Part shown: positions 43,931-50,896 of the stretch, in pieces
Numbering within the stretch: position 1 is the first letter of the stretch
Layout: every line of letters starts with the position of its first letter
Position numbers and translations under genes: made by a program
The notes under the pieces: generated by a model
Databases searched by the model: none
What the model was told of the DNA's origin: nothing
The model's input: only the letters and a program-made list of their open reading frames with translations
NCBI GenBank assembly: GCA_018714445.1
Contig: DVNK01000050.1
Span: 1 to 64,000, forward strand
Reading direction: 5' to 3'
Length of the DNA: 64,000 nt
Origin: Candidatus Fimadaptatus faecigallinarum
Lineage (GTDB): Bacteria > Bacillota > Clostridia > Christensenellales > Aristaeellaceae

Positions 43931-45886
43931 ATGCAACACTATAACGCGGGCGATCTGCAGGTGCTTGAGGGACTGGATGCGGTGCGCATGCGGCCGGGCA
44001 TGTATATAGGCTCGACCGGCTCGCGCGGATTGCACCACATGCTCTGGGAGATAGTGGACAACGCCATGGATGAAGCGGCCAATGGCTACGGCGCGAATGT
44101 CGACGTCACGCTCAATAAGGACGGCTCGGCCGAGGTAACTGACGACGGGCGCGGCGTGCCGGTCGATATACATCCAACGCTGGGCATATCGGGCGTGGAG
44201 GTCGTGTACACTGTGCTGCATGCGGGCGGCAAGTTTAATCACGATAACTACAAGTACTCAGGCGGACTGCATGGCGTGGGCGCGTCGGTGGTCAACGCGC
44301 TGAGCGAGTGGATGACCGTTGACGTATACAAGGACTATCAGCACTACCGCCAGCGCTTTCACAGCTACTTTGATGAAAAGCAGAACAAGATAATATCCGG
44401 TCGCCCCGAGGGTCCGCTTGAAAAGCTGGGCGCTACGCGCAAGCATGGCACTGTGGTGCGGTTTCTGCCCGACAAGCGCGTATTCGAGGATACGCGCTTC
44501 AACGCGGACACGATAGCGCGGCGCATGCGGGAACTGGCGTTTTTAAATCGTGGTATACACTTCCGTTTCCACGATCTGCGCGTGAATCCGGCGCGTGAGG
44601 AAGATTTCTGCTTTGAGGGTGGACTGGCGGACTTCGTGCGCTATATAAACGCGGATCGCACGCCGCTGAACGAGGAGCCGATACTGCTTGAGGGCGAGCG
44701 CGATAATACGCTGATACGCGTGGCGCTGCAGTACACCGATTCGGATACCGAAGGCGTGTTCTCGTTTGTAAACAACATACCCACCGGCGAGGGCGGCACG
44801 CACGAGACCGGTTTTAAGACGGCGTTGACGCGCGTGTTCAATGACTATGCGCGGCGCATAGGCGCGCTCAAGGAGAAGGACTCGAATCTTACTGGCGAGG
44901 ATCTGCGCGAGGGCCTGACGGCGGTGCTGGCGGTGGGCGTAAGCAATCCCCAGTTCGAAGGCCAGACCAAGGGCCGATTGGGCAATACCGAAGTGCGCCC
45001 GATTGTAGAGGCGTTTGTCAGCGAACAGTTGAGCATATACCTGGACGATCTGAAGCATCAGGATGCGGCGCAGGCGATAATCGCCAAGGCGATGCAGGCG
45101 GCGCGGGTGCGTGAGGCGGTGCGCAAAGCGCGCGACGTGGCGCGAAAGCGCAACGAGTTGGAAGCGGCGCCGCTGGTGGGCAAGTTGTCGGCGTGCACCG
45201 GGCGCGACTTTAAGCACAATGAACTGTTCATAGTCGAGGGCGATTCGGCAGGCGGATCGGCCAAGCAGGGCCGCGATAGGCGATTCCAGGCGATACTGCC
45301 GCTGAGGGGCAAGCCGCTCAATGTCGAAAAGAAGAAGCTGGCGCAGGTGCTTGAAAACGAGGAGTTCCGCTCGATGATAACCGCGCTGTCCACTGGCATA
45401 GGCGAGGAGTTCACGTTGTCCTCGCTCAAGTACAATCGGGTCATAATACTGGCCGATGCCGACCAGGACGGCGCACATATACGCGCGATACTGCTGACGT
45501 TCTTCTATCGGTACATGCGGGAGCTTATTACCGACGGCCACGTGTTCATAGGTATGCCTCCGCTTTACAAGGCGTCAAAGGGCGACAAGGTGATATACTG
45601 CTACGACGACCGCGAGCTTGCCAGCGCGACGCGCAAACTGGGCAAGGGCTATTCGCTGCAGCGCTATAAGGGACTGGGCGAGATGAATCCCGAGCAGCTC
45701 TGGGAGACTACTATGAATCCCGAAAAGCGCAAACTGATGCAGGTCACGATCGAGGATGGCGCGGAAGCCGAGAAGATGGTCAGCGTGCTAATGGGCGACA
45801 AGGTCGAGCCGCGGCGAGACTACATAGCCCGGTATGCCAATTTCAACCGTGAGGACAATTTCGAGGGCCGGATAGAAAACGGCTGA
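43931..45886 (+). CDS. parE: Type IIA DNA topoisomerase subunit B, probably topoisomerase IV
   Basis: ATPase subunit of a type IIA topoisomerase. The 651-aa product shows VRMRPGMYIGSTG (about 18-30), the GHKL N box EIVDNAMDEAANG (about 39-51), GRGVPVDIHP, GGLHGVGASVVNALS (about 114-128), and the TOPRIM domain with EGDSAGGSAKQGRDRRFQAI (about 436-455), PLRGK and DADQDGAHI (about 508-516). QTKGRLGN and the NELFIVEGDSAGG lead look more like ParE than GyrB, and no oriC-type neighbours (recF, dnaN) are present; gyrase cannot be fully excluded. ATG follows GGAGG by seven bases. Subunit A follows 62 bp later. Confidence 0.85.
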   Translation: MQHYNAGDLQVLEGLDAVRMRPGMYIGSTGSRGLHHMLWEIVDNAMDEAANGYGANVDVTLNKDGSAEVTDDGRGVPVDIHPTLGISGVEVVYTVLHAGGKFNHDNYKYSGGLHGVGASVVNALSEWMTVDVYKDYQHYRQRFHSYFDEKQNKIISGRPEGPLEKLGATRKHGTVVRFLPDKRVFEDTRFNADTIARRMRELAFLNRGIHFRFHDLRVNPAREEDFCFEGGLADFVRYINADRTPLNEEPILLEGERDNTLIRVALQYTDSDTEGVFSFVNNIPTGEGGTHETGFKTALTRVFNDYARRIGALKEKDSNLTGEDLREGLTAVLAVGVSNPQFEGQTKGRLGNTEVRPIVEAFVSEQLSIYLDDLKHQDAAQAIIAKAMQAARVREAVRKARDVARKRNELEAAPLVGKLSACTGRDFKHNELFIVEGDSAGGSAKQGRDRRFQAILPLRGKPLNVEKKKLAQVLENEEFRSMITALSTGIGEEFTLSSLKYNRVIILADADQDGAHIRAILLTFFYRYMRELITDGHVFIGMPPLYKASKGDKVIYCYDDRELASATRKLGKGYSLQRYKGLGEMNPEQLWETTMNPEKRKLMQVTIEDGAEAEKMVSVLMGDKVEPRRDYIARYANFNREDNFEGRIENG

Positions 45887-45948
45887 TTAGCAGACGTATG
45901 CAAGTCTGAAGGGCGCGGTCGCCCAATATTCGCAACTGAGGTGAGAAG

Positions 45949-48375
45949 ATGGCCAGGAAACCGGAGCTGCCGGACATGTCCAATGAAGTTATCATACAGC
46001 AGCCAATGGAAGAAGTCATGCACGACAGCATGCTGCCGTATTCGGAATACGTCATACTTGAGCGCGCGCTGCCACGCGTTGAGGACGGCTTAAAGCCGGT
46101 GCAGCGCCGCATACTGTATACGATGATGGAACTGGGGCTGAGTCCTGACAAGCCGCATCGCAAGTGCGCGCGCATAGTCGGCGATTGCCTGGGTAAATAC
46201 CATCCGCACGGCGACATTTCGGTGTATGACGCGCTGGCGCGCATGGCGCAGCCGTTCGTAATGCGTGGACTGCTGGTGGACGGCCACGGCAACTTCGGCT
46301 CGATAGACGGCGATAGCCCTGCGGCTATGCGATACACTGAGGCGCGCATGACGCCGTTGGCGATGGAACTGTTGCGCGACATCGACAAGGAGACGGTGCC
46401 GTTCAGACTCAACTTTGACGATTCGCTGAAGGAACCGGATATGTTGCCGGGGCGGTTTCCGAACCTGCTGGTCAACGGCGCTTCGGGCATAGCGGTGGGT
46501 CTGGCGACCAACATACCGCCGCACAACCTGCGCGAGGTAATATCGGCCACTATCGCGCAGATAGATCGGCCTGAGATAACTACGCGCGAACTGATGCAGT
46601 ACGTCAAGGGCCCGGATTTTCCGACCGGTGGACTGCTGATAGACAACGGCGAGCTTGAGCGCGCGTATGAGACCGGACGCGGCAAATTGCAGGTGCGCGC
46701 GCGCATGAGCGTGGAGGATGGCCCGGCGGGGCGCAAGCTGCTGGTGCTTACCGAGATGCCGTACCAGGTGTCCAAGTCGGCATTGCTTGAGCGCATACTC
46801 AAGCTGTCCGAGGACAAGAAGGTAAACGGCATATACGACATACGCGACGAGTCCGACCGCACCGGCATGCGCGCGGTGATAGAGCTCAAGCGCGATGTGG
46901 ATCCGGAGCGCACGCTGCGGCTGCTGTACAAGTACTCGGATCTTCAGACGACGTTCGGCGTGAACATGGTGGCGATAGCCGATGGCAAGCCGCGTCAGTT
47001 GGGGCTGAAGGATGTCATACATTACTTCATTCGGCATCAGAAGGACGTTGTGCGGCGGCGCACGCAGTTCGATCTGGACAAGGCGCGCGCGCGTGAGCAC
47101 ATATTGCAGGGCCTGATAATCGCGGTCGACAGGCTTGACTTTGTGATAGCGCTGATACGCGGCAGCAAGAACCCCAAGGCTGCGCGCGAAGCGTTGATGC
47201 GTGAGCTATCCCTGACCGAAGTGCAGGCGCAGGCTATACTGGACATGCGCTTGCAGCGGCTGACCAATCTGGAGATACTGGAGCTGAGGCGCGAGTTCAA
47301 GGAGATAGAGGCGCTGATAAATCGGCTGGAGGGCATATTGAAGAGCGAAAAGAAGCTGCTCAAGGTCATAAAGGACGAGCTGAGCGCCATCGCGGAGAAG
47401 TACGGCGATGAGCGCCGCACTCAGCTGATAAAGTCCGACGCCGAACTGCCAGAGCCCGAGGAAGAGGCGCCCGCGCCTGACCCGACTACGGCGATGCTGA
47501 CGCGCGGCAGATTCTTCAAGCGCATGCCGCGCAAGCAGTTTGACAAGCTGATGGCGCAGGACGACGCCGATCGACCGGAGTTCGTGTTCGATACGGATAC
47601 GGCGCGGAGGCTGTTGTGCTTTACGGATCGTGGCAACTGCTTTACGCTGCCAGTCAGCGCGATTCCGGATGTCAAGCCCAGTCAGCGCGGCAGCACGCCG
47701 GGCGGGCTGTTGGCGGGGCTGGAGCAGGACGAGCATATCGTATCGATAATAGAACTGGCGGATTCCCAGCCCCAGGGCATGTTGATGCTGGCCACGCGTC
47801 AGGGCATGATAAAGCAGACAGAATTTGCGCAGTTTGTGGTGCGCGGGACCAAGTTTGCGGCGCTCAAGCTCAGACCGGGCGATTCGCTGCTGACAGTGCG
47901 CGAGTTGCATGGCGAGAGCAGAGTGCTCATGGTGTCGGCTTTGGGTATGGCAATTGCGTTTGGCGTGGACGAGGTGAGCGCGACTGGACGAGTAGGTCTA
48001 GGCGTGCGCGGCATAAACCTGGGCGCAGGCGATGAGTGCATAGCCGCGCTGCCGTTTGAACCGGAGGGCGAGCTGTTGCTGGCCAGCGACCGCGGATATA
48101 TGAAACGCTGTCTGCTGGTCGACTTTGAGCCGCAGGCGCGCGGAGGCAAGGGCAGCAAGTGCTTTGGACTGCTCAAGAGCGGCGCAAATGGCGTCAGGCT
48201 TGTGGGTGCGCTGAGCGTACGCCTGCCTTATGACGTTACGGTAGTGCAGCAGCGCTCTGGCGAGACGAGGTTAAATACCGAGGATATCAAGATAGAGAGC
48301 CGTGCTGCGCGCGGTACTCCATACGTCGCGGCGACGGCATTGGATCCGGTAATTGAACTGCGCGCTGAGCTGTGA
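45949..48375 (+). CDS. parC: Type IIA DNA topoisomerase subunit A, probably topoisomerase IV
   Basis: DNA-cleaving subunit, partner of the gene upstream. The 808-aa product has the active-site Tyr in [10 protein letters not shown] (Tyr129), the QRDR-equivalent stretch [19 protein letters not shown] (about 83-101) and a C-terminal beta-pinwheel domain (about 520-800). The gyrase-defining GyrA box (QRRGGKG) is replaced by QARGGKG near 727, close but imperfect, so supercoiling ability is uncertain. Residue 90, equivalent to E. coli GyrA Ser83, is Ile. An acidic Glu/Pro-rich linker (about 500-515) separates the halves. ATG 5-6 bases after GAGGTGA. Confidence 0.85.
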   Translation: MARKPELPDMSNEVIIQQPMEEVMHDSMLPYSEYVILERALPRVEDGLKPVQRRILYTMMELGLSPDKPHRKCARIVGDCLGKYHPHGDISVYDALARMAQPFVMRGLLVDGHGNFGSIDGDSPAAMRYTEARMTPLAMELLRDIDKETVPFRLNFDDSLKEPDMLPGRFPNLLVNGASGIAVGLATNIPPHNLREVISATIAQIDRPEITTRELMQYVKGPDFPTGGLLIDNGELERAYETGRGKLQVRARMSVEDGPAGRKLLVLTEMPYQVSKSALLERILKLSEDKKVNGIYDIRDESDRTGMRAVIELKRDVDPERTLRLLYKYSDLQTTFGVNMVAIADGKPRQLGLKDVIHYFIRHQKDVVRRRTQFDLDKARAREHILQGLIIAVDRLDFVIALIRGSKNPKAAREALMRELSLTEVQAQAILDMRLQRLTNLEILELRREFKEIEALINRLEGILKSEKKLLKVIKDELSAIAEKYGDERRTQLIKSDAELPEPEEEAPAPDPTTAMLTRGRFFKRMPRKQFDKLMAQDDADRPEFVFDTDTARRLLCFTDRGNCFTLPVSAIPDVKPSQRGSTPGGLLAGLEQDEHIVSIIELADSQPQGMLMLATRQGMIKQTEFAQFVVRGTKFAALKLRPGDSLLTVRELHGESRVLMVSALGMAIAFGVDEVSATGRVGLGVRGINLGAGDECIAALPFEPEGELLLASDRGYMKRCLLVDFEPQARGGKGSKCFGLLKSGANGVRLVGALSVRLPYDVTVVQQRSGETRLNTEDIKIESRAARGTPYVAATALDPVIELRAEL

Positions 48376-48430
48376 CGCGTGCGCGTTATGATTCGGCGTG
48401 ATACAAAGGCTGATATTAAAATACTTACAG

Positions 48431-48468
48431 GCGCGTTCGACGGGCATTTGCCCGCGGGCGCGCTTTTT
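48431..48468 (+). terminator. Rho-independent terminator after parC
   Basis: A GC-rich hairpin (inner CGGGCA/TGCCCG, outer GCGCG/CGCGC) is followed by TTTTT (48464-48468), about 55 bases after the subunit A stop. Confidence 0.75.
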
Positions 48469-48862
48469 GCGTAGTGCGGAGCCATGTTTGAATTAAGTGA
48501 TGGCGATGTGAAATCGTCACCCGCTTTAAGCCAAGACTGCGCGAAAGATCAACGCCCTGAACTGCCCAATTCACATGCGAATGGCGGCAGTGTGGAGTCG
48601 TTGACTTATCACGCTAAAGCACAAAAGGTCAAACTCAAATGGCATGCTGTAAAGGCATGACTCAACGGCAAAGCGCGGCGTATAGGCAGAAACACACCGA
48701 TTGACCGACGCTGATAGTCAGACAGAATAATCAGAAAAAGTCAAAGTTTGTTTGAAAATCGAAGATAAAAATTGAAAATCAACGAACAAATGAAAGCGGA
48801 AGAATTAATTTGCAAAATCAAGCAAATTTGCTGATAATTCAGCCAATCTCACCCCGATTGCC
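48469..48862. other. Gene-poor stretch before hsp20
   Basis: About 390 bases of lower GC content than the neighbours, AT-rich from about 48700 on. One uninterrupted reading frame of 58 codons begins at an ATG at 48484 (stop at 48660) but has a ribosome-like GGAG only 2 bases from the ATG; I do not call it a gene. A GGTCAAA heptad (48628-48634) is a possible extra CtsR half-site. No other feature seen. Confidence 0.4.
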
Positions 48863-48892
48863 TTTGACTTTCTTTGATCAAAGAGGTATAAT
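48863..48892 (+). promoter_or_regulatory. hsp20 promoter overlapped by a CtsR-type operator
   Basis: A near-consensus sigma-A promoter, TTGACT (48864-48869), 17-bp spacer, TATAAT (48887-48892). Overlapping it is TTTGACT-TTC-TTTGATC (48863-48879), on the minus strand GATCAAA-GAA-AGTCAAA, which fits the CtsR heptad repeat RGTCAAA-NAN-RGTCAAA with one mismatch. CtsR represses class III heat-shock genes in Bacillota, so heat induction of hsp20 is inferred. Confidence 0.8.
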
Positions 48893-48898
48893 ATACAC

Positions 48899-49070
48899 GT
48901 CGAAAGGGAAGAGCGAAGGGACACCGGGCATGGAGCCCGGGAGCCACTGAGCCAAGGTGCTGAACAGGCACTGAGAACCCGGACGGCACATGAAATGACT
49001 TTGACTTACATAAACAAAGCAGCCAAAGCTAATAATAAGAATGTAGATCGATTTCAAGGAGGAATAGATT
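48899..49070 (+). other. Long structured 5' leader of hsp20
   Basis: From the predicted transcription start to the ATG is about 170 bases. It contains a CCGGGC/GCCCGG hairpin (48924-48940), a GTGC/GCAC hairpin (48957-48971), a repeated CACTGAG (48945 and 48969) and an ACCCGG at 48977 that could pair alternatively with the first CCGGG. This suggests a regulatory leader, possibly a thermosensor, but no known family was recognised. The AAGGAGG ribosome site at its end appears unpaired in the simple fold. Confidence 0.4.
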
Positions 49071-49538
49071 ATGTATACCCTTATACCGTACCGCAACAAT
49101 AATGAGCTTACCCGCAAGAACAATGGTTGGTTCTCTGATTCGCTGTTTGACCGCTTCTTTGACATGGGCGACTGGTTTGGTTCGTCTGCGTTCCGCGTAG
49201 ACGTGAAGGACCTGGGCGACAAGTTCGAGCTGCAGGCTGAACTGCCGGGCGTAAAGCAGGATGATATAGATCTGTCGATAAAGGACGACACGCTGACGAT
49301 AAGCGCCGAGTTCAAGAATGAGAACAAGGACGAGCATACCAACTACGTCTATTCTGAGCGCCGCAGCGGCAAGTTCATGAGGTCCTTCGACGTGAGCGGC
49401 ATAGATCAGCAGGCTATAAGCGCCGACTACACCGATGGTGTGCTGAGCGTGATGCTGCCCAAGGTAAAGCCGCAGGAGCCCGTGGACAACTCGCGCAAGA
49501 TAACGATCGGCAATCGCAATGCGACCAAGGCGGAATAA
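49071..49538 (+). CDS. hsp20: Hsp20/alpha-crystallin small heat-shock protein
   Basis: An ATP-independent chaperone that binds unfolding proteins. The 155-aa product has a short N-terminal arm (MYTLIPYRNNNELTRKNN, FFDMGDWFG), then the alpha-crystallin domain (about 42-140) with FRVDVKDLGDKFELQAELPG, KQDDIDLSIKDDTLTISAE and the late ADYTDGVLSVMLPK block carrying the conserved G-x-L motif (GVLSVML). The C-terminal tail has RKITIGN, fitting the I-x-I interaction motif (ITI). The ATG follows AAGGAGG by seven bases. A CtsR-type operator and long leader precede it and a strong terminator follows. Confidence 0.94.
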   Translation: MYTLIPYRNNNELTRKNNGWFSDSLFDRFFDMGDWFGSSAFRVDVKDLGDKFELQAELPGVKQDDIDLSIKDDTLTISAEFKNENKDEHTNYVYSERRSGKFMRSFDVSGIDQQAISADYTDGVLSVMLPKVKPQEPVDNSRKITIGNRNATKAE

Positions 49539-49598
49539 ACCGTTGATGCAATGACAAATGAGTGCGCGCCGTAGTCAATCGGCCCGGCGCGCTGCCAG

Positions 49599-49635
49599 GG
49601 AGCCCGCTGCGCTGTATGCGCGGCGGGCTCCTTTT
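49599..49635 (+). terminator. Rho-independent terminator after hsp20
   Basis: A 14-bp stem (GGAGCCCGCTGCGC with GCGCGGCGGGCTCC, one wobble, 5-base loop) followed by TTTT. Confidence 0.88.
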
Positions 49636-49707
49636 GTGTTCAGACGCCGTGTCGGCACGCAGGTTGTGTCGGGGCGTTTATCGCAATGGCAGGCGCCGAG
49701 TTGGGAC

Positions 49708-49736
49708 TTGACATGAATATACATATATGATAGAAT
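49708..49736 (+). promoter_or_regulatory. Sigma-A promoter before leader peptide and methyltransferase
   Basis: TTGACA (49708-49713), 17-bp spacer, TAGAAT (49731-49736). The inferred transcript begins near 49743, 26 bases before the leader ATG and about 108 before the methyltransferase. Confidence 0.75.
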
Positions 49737-49768
49737 AAAATCAAATGATATGAAAGGAGATGCTTTAA

Positions 49769-49801
49769 ATGAAGTATGCTGTGGAGGGCGCGCGCCGCTA
49801 A
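49769..49801 (+). CDS. Candidate 10-residue leader peptide (MKYAVEGARR) with hairpin
   Basis: A tiny reading frame with an excellent ribosome site (GAAAGGAG nine bases upstream) begins at ATG 49769 and stops at TAA 49801, encoding MKYAVEGARR. Its last four codons form the left arm of a strong GC hairpin (left 49787-49799, right AGCGGCGCGCC at 49814-49824, two-base bulge, 14-base loop). Ribosome movement through the peptide would therefore open the hairpin. The methyltransferase starts 49 bases after the stop with its own site. This looks like translation-coupled attenuation, but a classical T-run is missing and the peptide could be spurious. Confidence 0.45.
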   Translation: MKYAVEGARR

Positions 49802-49850
49802 ATACATTAAATGAGCGGCGCGCCGGTTTACCCGGTGAAAGGATGAGTTT

Positions 49851-50642
49851 ATGCCGCTTAACTGGATGAAGGATATACGCGAAAGGTCGATAAACTCGCT
49901 GTTGCTGCTGGAAAAGTGCCAGCTGGACTGGATACCGGAGGATTACCTGAGGCGGCAGTGGGCGCTTGTGCTGCGGGCGCAGCCTCATATAGCTTGGTTT
50001 ATCGCCCATAAATGCCCCGCAAAGACGCGTTGGGTGGATGAGCTGATCGCCGAGAGCGCAGCGCTGCCCGCGGCGGACGAGAACGAACTGCGCACGGCGT
50101 ATGGAGACGTGTTGCAGGCGTTCGAGGATTGGATAGTATATGCGTTGGAGCCACAGATATACGCTGACCGGCCGCATAACGGCTGGGATGAGCGTGAGTT
50201 GACCGAGTTGTGCGACTTTAACGGACTGCGCGTAATAGATATTGGATCGGGCACGGGCAAGCAGATATTTGCGCTTGCGGGACTGGCGCGCGAGATATAC
50301 GGAGTCGAACCTATCGGGAATCTCCGGCAGTACCTGTGGCACGAGGCAAAGCGGCGCGGTTACGCGAATGTGCACATCGTTGACGGCCTGATGGAAGCAC
50401 TGCCGTTTGAAGATGAGTTTGCCGATGCGGTCGTATCGGGACATGTTTATGGCGATCAGCCGGAAGCGGAGCTGCGTGAAATGCTGCGCGTGCTCAAGCC
50501 GGGCGGCTTGCTGGCGTTGGTGCCGGGCAATGCCGATAAGGACAATGATATACATGAGTTCCTGGTCGCACGGGGCTTTAAATGGGCGCGGTTTGAGGAA
50601 CCGGTCGATGGCATGAAGCGCAAGTATTGGTTGACAAAATGA
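49851..50642 (+). CDS. Class I SAM-dependent methyltransferase
   Basis: A 263-aa protein. The N-terminal 120 residues are helical and not typical of the fold; they may bind substrate. The SAM domain starts about residue 125 with motif I VIDIGSGTGKQIF (about 129-141), the acidic loop GVEP (about 152), VHIVDGLMEALPFEDEFADAVV (about 175-196) and the post-motif LREMLRVLKPGGLLALVPGN. This is the common Methyltransf_11 pattern; the substrate is unknown. ATG preceded by AAAGGA. It is transcribed from a strong promoter through a leader peptide and hairpin, and followed by a weak terminator-like hairpin. Confidence 0.85.
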   Translation: MPLNWMKDIRERSINSLLLLEKCQLDWIPEDYLRRQWALVLRAQPHIAWFIAHKCPAKTRWVDELIAESAALPAADENELRTAYGDVLQAFEDWIVYALEPQIYADRPHNGWDERELTELCDFNGLRVIDIGSGTGKQIFALAGLAREIYGVEPIGNLRQYLWHEAKRRGYANVHIVDGLMEALPFEDEFADAVVSGHVYGDQPEAELREMLRVLKPGGLLALVPGNADKDNDIHEFLVARGFKWARFEEPVDGMKRKYWLTK

Positions 50643-50657
50643 TATGAGCTCGATATA

Positions 50658-50687
50658 CGGGTCGCCGGCGTTGAAGTCGGCGGCCCG
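50658..50687 (+). terminator. Terminator-like hairpin
   Basis: A 10-bp stem (CGGGTCGCCG with CGGCGGCCCG, one wobble) after the methyltransferase; only a weak T-content follows (GTATTATGT). Confidence 0.45.
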
Positions 50688-50774
50688 GTATTATGTCCGC
50701 GCATGTTTTTGCACCGAAGCGGCACAGGTCCAAGTCGCGCGCAGATGCAATAAAATGTTAAATCTTGTGGATTA

Positions 50775-50801
50775 TTAGCACTCTCGCTTGTTGAGTGCTA
50801 A
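50775..50801 (+). promoter_or_regulatory. CIRCE element (HrcA operator) of htpG
   Basis: TTAGCACTC, nine bases, GAGTGCTAA: a perfect match to the CIRCE consensus, ending 8 bases before the -35 box of htpG. HrcA binds CIRCE to repress class I heat-shock genes such as groESL and dnaK. Here it most likely controls htpG. Confidence 0.95.
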
Positions 50802-50808
50802 AAAGTGC

Positions 50809-50837
50809 TTGACAATCGGGATGCATATGACTAAAAT
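50809..50837 (+). promoter_or_regulatory. Sigma-A promoter of htpG
   Basis: TTGACA (50809-50814), 17-bp spacer, TAAAAT (50832-50837), about 60 bases before the htpG ATG. Confidence 0.8.
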
Positions 50838-50896
50838 ATAAACATATCGAGATGCGTGGCGCAGTGTGCCGCGCAATACCAATTGGAGGCTTAACG

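Noticed and set aside
48899-49020. Cobalamin riboswitch in the hsp20 leader (GCCACTG seen at 48943)
   Set aside because: Only that short string matches. The other conserved parts of the B12 riboswitch are not in the right order, and hsp20 is not a cobalamin gene.
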